51,175 bases of DNA, from assembly GCA_905200905.1 (NCBI GenBank), contig CAJKMA010000015.1, positions 1 to 51,175 on the forward strand, given 5' to 3'. Below the pieces are notes generated by a model, which saw only the letters and a list, made by a program, of their open reading frames with translations, was not told the DNA's origin and did not search any database. The position numbers and the translations under genes are program-made. The stretch is from an uncultured Bacillota bacterium (GTDB lineage: Bacteria; Bacillota; Clostridia; Lachnospirales; Lachnospiraceae). The first letter of the stretch is position 1. Every line of letters begins with the position of its first letter. Positions 32,418 to 41,631 of the stretch are shown piece by piece.

Positions 32418-32791
32418 GTTTCATCCTCCATAATTAAAGAAAATAAGGCTTCAATTTCTGCATTTTTCATACCGCAGCGTCGGGCTTTTTGTATCACAGT
32501 TTCCAATTCGCTTTCAATTTCCCGTTTCTGCTGCTCCAGTTTTGCTTCTTGGTTGGCAGCTGCTACATAGGTTCCTTTGCCATGAACCGTAATAGTAAAA
32601 CCTTCCTCCTCCAGATAGTCATAGGCCTTTTTCACAGTTAAAGCACTGATTTTCAGTTCTTTTGCCAAGGTCCGGACAGAAGGAAGGCTGTCATCTGCCT
32701 TTAATTCTTCATTTAAAATCATTGTTTTAATTTGATCAATCAGCTGTTCATAAATTGGTACCATAGATGAGTGGTTGATTATAATCTTCAT
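32411..32791 (-). CDS. GntR-family regulator (YtrA subfamily) of cassette 1
   Basis: 126 residues: an N-terminal winged helix (PIYEQLIDQIKTMI, LPSVRTLAKELKISALTVKKAYDYLE, HGKGTYVA) with only a short C-terminal dimerisation helix pair, the YtrA hallmark. It is first in the operon, and its promoter overlaps a perfect 17-bp palindrome, so it probably represses its own cassette. Confidence 0.92.
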   Translation of the reverse strand: MKIIINHSSMVPIYEQLIDQIKTMILNEELKADDSLPSVRTLAKELKISALTVKKAYDYLEEEGFTITVHGKGTYVAAANQEAKLEQQKREIESELETVIQKARRCGMKNAEIEALFSLIMEDETC

Positions 32792-32808
32792 TTCCTATCC
32801 TCCTCTTG

Positions 32809-32869
32809 CAAACAGTATATAACAGTATAGAACAGATGTCAACTGTTTTATGCTGTTATATACTGTTTG
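32809..32869 (-). promoter_or_regulatory. Operator and promoter of GntR-ABC cassette 1
   Basis: CAAACAGTATATAACAG (32809-32825) and its exact reverse complement (32853-32869) form a 17-bp inverted repeat; a third half-site ACAGTATAGAACAG starts 10 bp after the left one. On the minus strand TTGACA (32842-32837), 17 bp and TATACT (32819-32814) lie inside it, so a bound repressor would block RNA polymerase. The core ACAGTATATA recurs at cassette 2. Confidence 0.8.
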
Positions 32870-33060
32870 TGGTTGCGGAAAGTTTGTATTACTAGTTATT
32901 TTATGGGTAATCTAAAGAATATAAAAAGAAAAAATCGGTAAAAAGGCTGTAGCTAAAGAGCATTTGAGTCGTTTGCGTTAAAATTTGCACAATTTCCTAT
33001 GGATTTTTTATGAAAAAGGTGTATGATAAACAATGTATAAAAAATGAAGGAGGAAAGCCT

Positions 33061-33372
33061 ATGGAAGACATTATCAGTAAACTTGCAGAAATCGAAGCTA
33101 CTGCATCCCATATCATGGAAGATGTGTCTGAGCAAAAAAAAGAATTGGCACAACAATATGAAATAGCCATTCGTGATTTCGACCAGGCTGTAGATGATGA
33201 GATGATGGCTAAGAACAAGGAAATACGGGACGAGTTGGAAATAGATATGAAGGCAAAGCTGGAAAAACAAAAATCTGATGCAGACCGTGTTTTGTGTCAA
33301 ATGGAAACCTATTATAAAGAACGTCATACAGAATTGGCAAAGCAAGTTTATGACAGAATATTAAGGATGTGA
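33061..33372 (+). CDS. V-type ATPase subunit G/H (peripheral stalk)
   Basis: 103 residues from the ATG at 33061, preceded by AAGGAGG; an earlier ATG at 33010 has no ribosome site. The protein is almost entirely charged and helical with heptad-like spacing (EIDMKAKLEKQKSDAD...), which fits a coiled-coil stalk partner of subunit E (NtpF/AhaH type). It is the first gene of the V-ATPase operon. I saw no strong promoter; a TATGAT at 33022-33027 is a weak candidate. Confidence 0.75.
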   Translation: MEDIISKLAEIEATASHIMEDVSEQKKELAQQYEIAIRDFDQAVDDEMMAKNKEIRDELEIDMKAKLEKQKSDADRVLCQMETYYKERHTELAKQVYDRILRM

Positions 33373-33379
33373 TGGAACA

Positions 33380-34420
33380 ATGGGAAGCCTGCTTTCCTAC
33401 AGTGGCCTGTCTACAAAAATACGGGCCATGCAAAGCAAATTGATTGGTGAACAGCAGTACCAGGAAATCGCACAAATGGATTCTGTAATCCAGATCGTAG
33501 CTTATCTGAAAAAACAGCCTGGATATGCCAGGTTATGGGCAGATTTGGATGAAAACAGCCTCCATAGAGGTGATGTGGAAAAACTACTTGTCCATACCAT
33601 ACATCAAAATTTTACCAAGTTGTACCGGTTTGCCAATCCCAAACAGCGTACTTTTATGGCGTTGTATTTTAAGAGATATGAGATTTCAGTGCTAAAAGAC
33701 TGTCTTAGAAAAGTTTTTGATCAGGGAAAAGCGGATTTAGACTTATCCTTATTTCAGGACTTTTTTGACCGTCATTCCAAATTAGACTTGGAAAAAATCA
33801 GTAACTCTTCTACTATTGAAGAACTTGTTAATCATCTTCAAGGTTCCGAGTATTATGAGCCTTTGAAAAAGTTGGAAAATGACTGTCAGCCTCGTATCTT
33901 TGATTATGGTATGGCTTTAGACCAGTATTACTTTGCAAATATTTGGTCTGTAAAAGAAAAACTGTTTCAGAAACGGGATTTAGAAGAAATTACCAGGGCC
34001 TATGGCAATAAATTTGATATGCTGAATCTTCAGTGGATTTACCGTTCAAAAAAATATTACCATATGGCGCCAGCAGACACTTATGCCCTGCTGATTCCAG
34101 TGCATTATCGTTTGTCCAAAAAAGAAATATCTGCCATGGTGGAAGCTGTGGATGAAGAAGAATTCCGAAGAATTCTGGATACTACTTATTATAAAAAACG
34201 TTTTTCAGGATTATCTCCGGAAACTCTGGAGGAACTCTACAACTTAAATCTAAAAACCATCTTAGAAACAGAATCCAGAAAATACCCACACTCTGTAATT
34301 ATGATTTATTCCTATTTTTATCATAAAGAGCATGAGGTAGATCGTCTGACTACGGCGGTGGAATGTGTTCGTTATGGACTTACACCGGATCAAATTCTGG
34401 AATATATTCACAAAACATAA
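33380..34420 (+). CDS. ntpC: V-type ATPase subunit C (central stalk-ring connector)
   Basis: 346 residues, beginning MGSLLSYSGLSTKIRAMQSKL, typical for NtpC/AtpC (eukaryotic d subunit). The helical protein has the family-typical length and connects the rotor shaft to the K-ring. The start has only a weak ribosome site (AGGA 13 nt upstream), but no better one exists. Confidence 0.9.
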   Translation: MGSLLSYSGLSTKIRAMQSKLIGEQQYQEIAQMDSVIQIVAYLKKQPGYARLWADLDENSLHRGDVEKLLVHTIHQNFTKLYRFANPKQRTFMALYFKRYEISVLKDCLRKVFDQGKADLDLSLFQDFFDRHSKLDLEKISNSSTIEELVNHLQGSEYYEPLKKLENDCQPRIFDYGMALDQYYFANIWSVKEKLFQKRDLEEITRAYGNKFDMLNLQWIYRSKKYYHMAPADTYALLIPVHYRLSKKEISAMVEAVDEEEFRRILDTTYYKKRFSGLSPETLEELYNLNLKTILETESRKYPHSVIMIYSYFYHKEHEVDRLTTAVECVRYGLTPDQILEYIHKT

Positions 34421-34436
34421 AAACGGAGGTGATTTC

Positions 34437-36389
34437 GTGATTGAGAAAATGAAATTCTTAAGTATCACTGGCCCCAAATCAGACATTGACCGTGTGGTAA
34501 ATGAATATTTGTCTAAGTATGAGATTCATTTGGAAAATGCCATGACTCAACTTACTCAGGTACAGCATTTATCTCCTTATATTCAGATTAATCCCTATAA
34601 GGAGTTGCTGGCCAAAGTGAATGAGTTTGCCGGTTTGCTTAAGAATCCCCAGGAAATTCCTATTCAGGATGTTTCTCTGAAGGAAATTAAGCCACTCGTT
34701 CAATCTTTGGACGAAAAGCTCTCAAAAATCAATAAACGCTGCGATGAGCTAAATGAACAGCGCTTATCACTTCAGGAAGACCTAAAGAAAATCAAGCCAT
34801 TTCTTACTCTTCCAGAAGATGTAGACAAATTGATTCATTATCGTTTTGTCCAGGCCCGTTTTGGACGGATCCCACTGGAGTATTACGAAAAATTTAAAGA
34901 ATATGTGTATGACAATTTGGATACCATGTTTTACCCTTGCCATCAGGACGACTATGTATGGGGAATTTATTTTGTTTTATGGACAAAAATGGAACAGGTG
35001 GATGCTGTATTTTCTTCCATGCATTTTGAGCGTATGTATTTGAAAAAGGATTACTACCATGGTACACCACAGCAGATTTATACAGAGTTGGAAGCGCGCC
35101 TGGAAAATGTGGATCGAGAATATGCACAGTGCGAGAACAAAATGCAGAAACTATTAGAAGGGGATGCATCCTTAATACTCTCTGCAAAAGAGGCATTAAA
35201 TGCTTTATCTACCAATTTTGATGTCCGTAAAGTAGCTGCTTGTGTGAAAGAACATCAAGAAACCTTTTATATTCTTTGTGGCTGGATGAGCGAAAAAGAT
35301 GCTTCGGCATTTATGAAAGAAATTGAAAATGATACAAAACTATTCTGTATTATTGAAGATGATAAAAATAAAATCAGCGGAACACCGCCTACGAAATTAA
35401 AAAACCCTAAAATCTTTAAGCCTTTTGAAATGTATGTGAAAATGTACGGGCTGCCGGACTATCATGAAATGGATCCCACGATTTTCGTGGCACTCACCTA
35501 CTCCTTTATTTTCGGTGCCATGTTTGGAGATGTGGGGCAAGGACTGCTTCTGGCAATTGGAGGTTTTCTGTTATATAAGATAAAACATATGAATCTGGCA
35601 GCAATTATTGGTACGGCTGGAATTTTTTCCACCTTTTTCGGCTTTATGTTTGGAAGCTTTTTTGGATTCGAAAATATTATTGAACCCTTATGGCTGCATC
35701 CAACAGAAGCTATGACCATGGTACCAGGACTTGGAAATATGAATACGGTTTTTGTAGTTGCCATTGTGTTTGGTATGTTTTTAATTCTTGTCACCATGAT
35801 TTTCCATATTATCAATGCAGTCCGGACTCGAGATTTTGAAAATACCTGGTTTGACCAGAATGCTGTGTGTGGTTTGGTATTCTATGGTATGCTTACGGTT
35901 TCTGCACTCCTGTTTTTAACAGGAAATGCCCTTCCAGCAGCAGTAGTTCTTGGAGTGATGTTTGGTGTGCCATTGCTTTTGATTATGTTTAAAGAGCCAA
36001 TCACCAAACTCCTGACAAAACAGGGACCCGTGATTGAGGGAAGCAAGCCTATGTTTCTCGTACAAAGCTTTTTTGAACTCTTTGAAATCATGTTAAGCTT
36101 TTTGTCCAACACCCTTTCCTTTGTGCGTATTGGAGCTTTTGCAGTGAGCCATGCTGCTATGATGGGCGTTGTACTTATGCTGGCAGGCGCGGAAAGTGGA
36201 GGAAGCATTAACTGGTTTATTATTGTTTTGGGAAACCTGTTTGTCTGTGCTATGGAAGGTCTGATTGTAGGAATCCAGGTACTGCGTCTGGAATACTATG
36301 AAATGTTCAGTCGTTTCTATAAAGGAAGCGGAAGGGAATTCCGTCCATTTTTTCAAAATACAACCGTTAAAAAACAATCTCAAAATTAG
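34437..36389 (+). CDS. ntpI: V-type ATPase subunit I (membrane stator)
   Basis: 650 residues from a GTG at 34437 with GGAGG exactly 7 nt upstream. The N-terminal half is a soluble coiled-coil arm (residues 1 to about 340), and the C-terminal half has seven or eight helices. The critical stator arginine for ion translocation is in LSFVRIGAFAVSHA. The family motif YSFIFGAMFGDVGQG is also present. Family length is about 640-660. Confidence 0.93.
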   Translation: MIEKMKFLSITGPKSDIDRVVNEYLSKYEIHLENAMTQLTQVQHLSPYIQINPYKELLAKVNEFAGLLKNPQEIPIQDVSLKEIKPLVQSLDEKLSKINKRCDELNEQRLSLQEDLKKIKPFLTLPEDVDKLIHYRFVQARFGRIPLEYYEKFKEYVYDNLDTMFYPCHQDDYVWGIYFVLWTKMEQVDAVFSSMHFERMYLKKDYYHGTPQQIYTELEARLENVDREYAQCENKMQKLLEGDASLILSAKEALNALSTNFDVRKVAACVKEHQETFYILCGWMSEKDASAFMKEIENDTKLFCIIEDDKNKISGTPPTKLKNPKIFKPFEMYVKMYGLPDYHEMDPTIFVALTYSFIFGAMFGDVGQGLLLAIGGFLLYKIKHMNLAAIIGTAGIFSTFFGFMFGSFFGFENIIEPLWLHPTEAMTMVPGLGNMNTVFVVAIVFGMFLILVTMIFHIINAVRTRDFENTWFDQNAVCGLVFYGMLTVSALLFLTGNALPAAVVLGVMFGVPLLLIMFKEPITKLLTKQGPVIEGSKPMFLVQSFFELFEIMLSFLSNTLSFVRIGAFAVSHAAMMGVVLMLAGAESGGSINWFIIVLGNLFVCAMEGLIVGIQVLRLEYYEMFSRFYKGSGREFRPFFQNTTVKKQSQN

Positions 36390-36401
36390 GAGGATTTTAT
36401 T

Positions 36402-36839
36402 ATGACACTCATGATTCAGATTACACTTGCAGCTGCATTAATTTTAAGCATTCTTGTTCCATTTGGCGCTTTTTTCCTGGGAGAAAAAAACAAGAAACGT
36501 TATAAACGTTCTCTTGCCTGCAACTGTTTCTTCTTCTTTGGAAGCCTTTTGATTGGTACTATTGTTATGTTTGGCGGTACAGTAAGCGCACAGGCGGCTA
36601 CTGCGGCTGATACGGCTGGTCTTGCAACAGGTCTTGGCTATCTGGGTGCTGCCCTGGTAACCGGTCTTTCTGGTATTGGTTCTGGTATTGCCGTAGCAAG
36701 CTCCGCAAGTGCTGCCCTTGGTGCTATTAGTGAAGATGGTTCCTTATTTGGTAAGTCTATGATTTTCGTAGCCATGGCAGAAGGTATTGCCTTGTATGGT
36801 TTGATTATTTCCTTTATGATTTTGGGTAAACTGGGCTGA
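36402..36839 (+). CDS. ntpK: V-type ATPase subunit K (rotor ring)
   Basis: 145 residues with four hydrophobic segments. The C-terminal pair holds the ion-binding glutamate in VAMAEGIALYG and the glycine-rich GLSGIGSGIAVASSASA helix. The N-terminal pair has no acidic ion site and shows a basic loop (EKNKKRYKRS). The ring therefore has one ion site per four helices, as in other V-type K subunits. Na+ versus H+ use cannot be settled by eye. A normal AGGAGG precedes the ATG. Confidence 0.9.
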   Translation: MTLMIQITLAAALILSILVPFGAFFLGEKNKKRYKRSLACNCFFFFGSLLIGTIVMFGGTVSAQAATAADTAGLATGLGYLGAALVTGLSGIGSGIAVASSASAALGAISEDGSLFGKSMIFVAMAEGIALYGLIISFMILGKLG

Positions 36840-36861
36840 TAACAGAAAAGGATGATATTTC

Positions 36862-37170
36862 ATGAAAATGTTTTTAATCAGTGATAACATTGACACCTAT
36901 ACTGGTATGCGCCTTGCCGGTGTAGAAGGCGTGGTGGTGCATGAGCGAGAGGAGCTTCGTAGATCGCTGGAGGAAGCGGTGGAAAATAAGGACTACGGGA
37001 TTATCCTTCTGACTGAGAAATTTGGAAAGGAATTCCCAGATATTATTGATGATATCCGTCTCAATCACCGCCTTCCACTTCTCATTGAAATTCCAGACCG
37101 TCATGGTACAGGCCGTGCTCCGGACTTCATTACTTCTTATGTAAATGAAGCGATTGGATTAAAATTATAA
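36862..37170 (+). CDS. V-type ATPase subunit F (central shaft)
   Basis: 102 residues with the NtpG/AtpF pattern: MKMFLISDNIDTYTGMRLAGVEG, ILLTEKF and LPLLIEIPDRHG. It has a small Rossmann-like fold bound to subunit D in the rotor. It lies between K and E in the operon. Confidence 0.9.
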   Translation: MKMFLISDNIDTYTGMRLAGVEGVVVHEREELRRSLEEAVENKDYGIILLTEKFGKEFPDIIDDIRLNHRLPLLIEIPDRHGTGRAPDFITSYVNEAIGLKL

Positions 37171-37186
37171 CAGGAAGGTGATGCAT

Positions 37187-37774
37187 ATGACAACAGAAGA
37201 AAAGCTGCAGCACTTCTCTGAGGTTTCTATGGAGACAGCTAGAGAAGAGGCTGAAAAAGCCATTACAGAATATCGTGCTATTCTAGATGCAGATCTGGAA
37301 CAACATAAAAAAGAAAAACAGGAAGCAGCCAGACAACAGTTAAAGGCAGAAGCAGAAAACGCATCCAGAGAGATCAACAAAGCTCTTTCAGCAGAGCATC
37401 TTCATATCAAGAGAAAACTCTCCAGAAAACAACAGGAGCTTCGGGAACAATTGTTTCTGGAAATCCAGGACATGTTAATCGCATTTACAAAATCAGAAGA
37501 ATATCCAAAATGGCTGGAAGAACGGGTGCAGAAGGCATTAAAAATTGCCGGCGAGGATGAAATTCAAATTAGTTTGTCTCCAGAAGATGCGGCATTGGCT
37601 TCAAATCTTGAAAAACATACCGGGATTACTCCCCTCCTTGCAGAAACTTCTTTTCTAGGAGGAATTCGGGCTGTGATTCCCAAGAAGAATATTTTGATTG
37701 ATTATACACTTTTCACTTCTTTTCAGAATGAAAAAGAAAGCTTTAATTTTGACGGAGGGCTAACACATGAGTAA
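37187..37774 (+). CDS. ntpE: V-type ATPase subunit E (peripheral stalk)
   Basis: About 195 residues from the ATG at 37187, chosen because AGGAAGG is at the right distance; GTG 37178 and ATG 37181 are too close to it. The N-terminal half is a long charged helix (EEAEKAITEYR...), and the C-terminal half is an alpha/beta cap with the family motif GGIRAVIPKKNILIDYT. The stop overlaps the subunit A start by 8 nt. Confidence 0.9.
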   Translation: MTTEEKLQHFSEVSMETAREEAEKAITEYRAILDADLEQHKKEKQEAARQQLKAEAENASREINKALSAEHLHIKRKLSRKQQELREQLFLEIQDMLIAFTKSEEYPKWLEERVQKALKIAGEDEIQISLSPEDAALASNLEKHTGITPLLAETSFLGGIRAVIPKKNILIDYTLFTSFQNEKESFNFDGGLTHE

Positions 37775-39533
37775 AACCGGTGTAATTTATGGAATCAACG
37801 GCCCTGTCATTTATTTGAAGGGCAATACAGGATTTAAAATGTCTGAAATGGTTTATGTGGGACAGGAACATCTGGTAGGCGAAGTGATTTCTTTAAAAAA
37901 AGACGCCACTACGGTTCAGGTGTTTGAGGAAACCAGCGGTTTACGTCCTGGAGAAACTGTAACCGCCACCAAAGATGCTATTTCTGTTACCCTGGGTCCT
38001 GGAATTTTGGATAATATTTTTGATGGAATTCAAAGACCGCTTTCTGTAATTGCAGAACAGTCTGGAAAATATATTTCCAGGGGTATGCAGGTAGAGTCTC
38101 TGGATACAGAAAAGCTGTGGGACGTGCATATGACCATTACTCCAGGCATGGAAATTTATGGTGGTACGATTATTGCTGAGGTTCCAGAAACACCCTCTAT
38201 TGTACACAAATCCATGGTTCCACCAAATCTTCATGGTGTAGTAAAAAGCGTCGTACCAGATGGAAAGTATAACATTACAGATACACTGGCAATTCTAAAG
38301 CAGGATAATGGGGAGGAATATCCGTTAAAATTGGCACAAAAATGGCCCATCCGTATCCCACGTCCTACCAGCAAACGCTTTCCTGCTTCTAAACCTCTGG
38401 TAACAGGACAGCGTATTTTGGATACCCTGTTTCCTATAGCAAAAGGAGGCACTGCAGCAGTTCCAGGAGGATTTGGTACGGGAAAAACCATGACCCAGCA
38501 TCAGATAGCAAAATGGTCAGACGCAGATATTATTATTTATATTGGATGCGGTGAGCGTGGAAATGAAATGACTCAGGTTTTGGAGGATTTTTCAAAATTG
38601 CATGACCCCAAAACAGGTAATGCTCTTATGGCACGTACTTCTCTTATTGCTAATACCTCAAACATGCCTGTGGCAGCTAGAGAGGCTTCCATTTACACAG
38701 GAATTACCATGGCGGAATATTACCGAGACATGGGCTATGATGTGGCAATTATGGCAGACTCCACTTCTCGTTGGGCAGAGGCGCTTAGAGAATTATCTGG
38801 ACGTTTGGAGGAAATGCCTGCTGAAGAAGGTTTTCCGGCTTATCTGGCCTCCCGTTTGTCCGCTTTTTATGAGCGTGCGGGAATGATGCAGAATTTAAAT
38901 GGAACAGAAGGTTCTGTATCCATTATTGGAGCTGTTTCTCCTCAAGGCGGTGATTTTTCTGAACCTGTTACACAGAATACCAAACGTTTTGTCCGTTGTT
39001 TCTGGGGACTTGATAAATCCCTTGCCTATGCAAGACACTTCCCTGCTATCCATTGGCTTACCAGCTACAGTGAATATTTAGGGGACTTATCTTATTGGTA
39101 TAGCGAACAGGTATCTCCTAAATTTGTGGATTACAGAAACCGTCTCATGGCAATTTTAAACTCAGAAAGCAGTCTCATGGAAATTGTAAAATTGATTGGA
39201 AGTGATGTACTGCCAGATGACCAGAAGCTGACTTTGGAAATAGCGAGAGTCGTTCGTCTGGGCTTTCTTCAGCAGAATGCCTTTCATCCAGACGATACCT
39301 GTGTTTCCCTGGAAAAGCAGTTTAAAATGATGGAAATCATTCTGTATCTGTACAAGAAATGCAAAGTTTTGGTAGGAATGGGTATGCCGGTTTCCATTTT
39401 AAAGCAGGAAACGATTTTTGAAAAAGTAATTTCCATTAAATATGATGTGCCAAATGATCGTTTAGAGATGATGGATGAGTACAAAAAAGCAGTGGATGAT
39501 TTTTACAATACTGTTTTAGAAAAGAATGCATAA
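37767..39533 (+). CDS. ntpA: V-type ATPase catalytic subunit A
   Basis: 588 residues. The P-loop is GGFGTGKT (234-241), and the non-homologous bulge region typical of A subunits is at about 115-185. The family sequences IYIGCGERGNEM and MADSTSRWAEALRE are present. It hydrolyses or makes ATP in the A3B3 head. The start overlaps subunit E by 8 nt (ATGAGTAA). Confidence 0.97.
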   Translation: MSKTGVIYGINGPVIYLKGNTGFKMSEMVYVGQEHLVGEVISLKKDATTVQVFEETSGLRPGETVTATKDAISVTLGPGILDNIFDGIQRPLSVIAEQSGKYISRGMQVESLDTEKLWDVHMTITPGMEIYGGTIIAEVPETPSIVHKSMVPPNLHGVVKSVVPDGKYNITDTLAILKQDNGEEYPLKLAQKWPIRIPRPTSKRFPASKPLVTGQRILDTLFPIAKGGTAAVPGGFGTGKTMTQHQIAKWSDADIIIYIGCGERGNEMTQVLEDFSKLHDPKTGNALMARTSLIANTSNMPVAAREASIYTGITMAEYYRDMGYDVAIMADSTSRWAEALRELSGRLEEMPAEEGFPAYLASRLSAFYERAGMMQNLNGTEGSVSIIGAVSPQGGDFSEPVTQNTKRFVRCFWGLDKSLAYARHFPAIHWLTSYSEYLGDLSYWYSEQVSPKFVDYRNRLMAILNSESSLMEIVKLIGSDVLPDDQKLTLEIARVVRLGFLQQNAFHPDDTCVSLEKQFKMMEIILYLYKKCKVLVGMGMPVSILKQETIFEKVISIKYDVPNDRLEMMDEYKKAVDDFYNTVLEKNA

Positions 39534-39547
39534 GGAGGGATTGATTT

Positions 39548-40933
39548 ATGGCAATTGAATATTTGGGCTTAAGTGAAATCAATGGCCCTCTGGTAGTTTT
39601 GGAAGGGGTAAAAAATGCCTCTTTTGATGAAATTGTAGAATTCCGTGTAGATGATGGAAGTAGGAAACTGGGGCGAATTGTAGAAATCTACGAAGAAAAA
39701 GCAGTGATTCAGGTATTTGAGGGAACAGAAAATATGTCTCTTCAGAATACTCATACAAGGCTTAGCGGACATCCCATGGAAATCGAACTTTCTCCTGAGA
39801 TTTTAGGACGAACCTTTGACGGAATCGGACGTCCCATTGACCGTTTAGGACCGGTGATTCCAGAGAAAAAAATAAACATTAATGGTCTTCCGCTAAATCC
39901 TGTTACCAGAGAATATCCACGTAACTTTATTCAGACTGGTATCTCAGCCATTGATGGACTGACAACCCTTATTCGTGGACAGAAGCTGCCTATTTTTTCT
40001 GGAAATGGACTTCCTCATGACCAACTGGCGGCTCAGATTGTGCAGCAGGCTTCTCTTGGAGCAGACAGCGATGAAAAATTCGCCATTGTATTTGCAGCCA
40101 TGGGTGTGAAATATGATGTAGCAGAATTCTTCCGTAGAACTTTTGAAGAAAGTGGAGTTTCTGACCATGTAGTTATGTATCTGAATCTTGCCAATGATCC
40201 AGTGGTGGAACGACTGATTACCCCCAAAGTAGCTCTTACTGCTGCAGAATATCTGGCTTTTGAAAAAGGAATGCACATTTTGGTTATTTTAACAGATATT
40301 ACTTCTTTCTGTGAAGCCATGCGTGAGGTTTCCTCTTCTAAGGGAGAAATCCCTTCCAGAAAAGGTTATCCTGGATATTTGTATAGTGAGCTTGCTACTT
40401 TGTATGAACGAGCAGGTATTGTAAGAGGAGGCACTGGTTCTGTCACACAGATTCCCATTCTGACCATGCCAAATGATGATATTACTCATCCGATTCCTGA
40501 CCTGACAGGGTATATTACAGAAGGTCAGATTGTTCTAGATCGCCAGCTTCACGGACAGGCAGTATATCCACCTATTAATGTACTGCCCTCTCTCTCCCGT
40601 CTTATGAAAGATGGTATTGGAGAAGGATTCACCAGAGAAGATCACCAGGATGTGGCAAATCAGCTCTTCTCCTGCTACGCAAAAGTAGGTGATGCCAGAG
40701 CCCTGGCATCGGTTATTGGTGAAGATGAGCTTTCTCCTTTGGACAAAAAATATCTGGAGTTTGGTACTGCTTTTGAAGAAGAATTTGTAGGACAGGGAGC
40801 AGATGAAAATAGAACCATTACCGAAACCCTAGACAAGGGTTGGAAGCTCTTAAGCATGATTCCACGGGAAGAGCTGGATCGAATTGATACCAAGATTTTG
40901 GATAAATACTATCATCCAGCAGAAGAACGATAA
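39548..40933 (+). CDS. ntpB: V-type ATPase subunit B
   Basis: 461 residues with the B-subunit pattern FSGNGLPHD in place of a working P-loop, ILTDITSFCEAMRE, and SLSRLMKDGIGEG. It alternates with subunit A in the head and contributes to the nucleotide site at the interface. AAGGAGG precedes the ATG, 14 bp after the subunit A stop. Confidence 0.97.
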   Translation: MAIEYLGLSEINGPLVVLEGVKNASFDEIVEFRVDDGSRKLGRIVEIYEEKAVIQVFEGTENMSLQNTHTRLSGHPMEIELSPEILGRTFDGIGRPIDRLGPVIPEKKININGLPLNPVTREYPRNFIQTGISAIDGLTTLIRGQKLPIFSGNGLPHDQLAAQIVQQASLGADSDEKFAIVFAAMGVKYDVAEFFRRTFEESGVSDHVVMYLNLANDPVVERLITPKVALTAAEYLAFEKGMHILVILTDITSFCEAMREVSSSKGEIPSRKGYPGYLYSELATLYERAGIVRGGTGSVTQIPILTMPNDDITHPIPDLTGYITEGQIVLDRQLHGQAVYPPINVLPSLSRLMKDGIGEGFTREDHQDVANQLFSCYAKVGDARALASVIGEDELSPLDKKYLEFGTAFEEEFVGQGADENRTITETLDKGWKLLSMIPREELDRIDTKILDKYYHPAEER

Positions 40934-40960
40934 AAGAACACATGGAAAAGGGGTGATATT

Positions 40961-41578
40961 ACGGATCCGAATACCTTTCCCACCAAGGGAAATCTGATAT
41001 TAGCAAAAAACTCTCTGGCTCTTTCAAAACAGGGATTTGACCTGATGGATAAAAAGAGAAATATCCTGATTCGTGAACTTATGGATCTAATTGATCAGGC
41101 AAAAGATATTCAGTCCCAGATTGATACCACTTTCCGAAGCGCTTATAGTGCCCTTCAAAAGGCAAATATGGAGGTAGGTATCAGCCATGTGCAGGAAATT
41201 TCCAGAACTGTTCCGGTAGAAGATTCTATTGAAATCAAGACCAGAAGTGTTATGGGAACTGAGATTCCGCTGGTCCGTTCCCAACCTTCTTCAGGAGAAC
41301 CCACCTATGCCTATTATGGGACAAAAGCTTCTCTGGATGAAGCTAGGGCAGCCTTTGAAAAGGTAAAGGAGTTGACCATCCGCCTGTCCATGGTGGAAAA
41401 CTCAGCATATCGTCTGGCAGTGAATATTAAAAAGACACAGAAACGTGCAAATGCATTAAAAAACATTACCATTCCCAAGTATGAAGCCCTGACAAAAAGC
41501 ATATCCAATGCACTGGAGGAAAAAGAAAGGGAAGAATTTACAAGATTAAAGGTTATTAAAAGAATGCAGAGCAATTAA
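40961..41578 (+). CDS. ntpD: V-type ATPase subunit D with non-canonical start codon
   Basis: The frame is the family's N-terminus from 40964 on (DPNTFPTKGNLILAKNSLAL...), giving about 205 residues, the normal size for this central-shaft coiled coil. There is no ATG, GTG or TTG in frame before 41045, and starting there would drop 28 conserved residues. AAAAGGGGTGAT lies 7 nt before ACG at 40961-40963, the same spacing as GGAGG to the GTG of subunit I. ATT at 40958 is the other option. Initiation at ACG or ATT, or a T-to-C change (or error) in an original ATG, must be assumed. Last gene of the operon. Confidence 0.85.
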   Translation, partial: TDPNTFPTKGNLILAKNSLALSKQGFDLMDKKRNILIRELMDLIDQAKDIQSQIDTTFRSAYSALQKANMEVGISHVQEISRTVPVEDSIEIKTRSVMGTEIPLVRSQPSSGEPTYAYYGTKASLDEARAAFEKVKELTIRLSMVENSAYRLAVNIKKTQKRANALKNITIPKYEALTKSISNALEEKEREEFTRLKVIKRMQSN

Positions 41579-41618
41579 AAAAGAGGGATGTTGCGTAAGA
41601 AGCAGCATCTCTCTTTTT
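41578..41618. terminator. Bidirectional terminator after the V-ATPase operon
   Basis: AAAAAGAGGGATGTTGC (41578-41594) pairs along its whole length with GCAGCATCTCTCTTTTT (41602-41618), allowing two G-U pairs, around a 7-nt loop. A and T runs on both sides let it serve the plus-strand V-ATPase transcript and the minus-strand cassette 2, which ends at 41632. Confidence 0.85.
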
Positions 41619-41631
41619 GGATATAAGAAGT

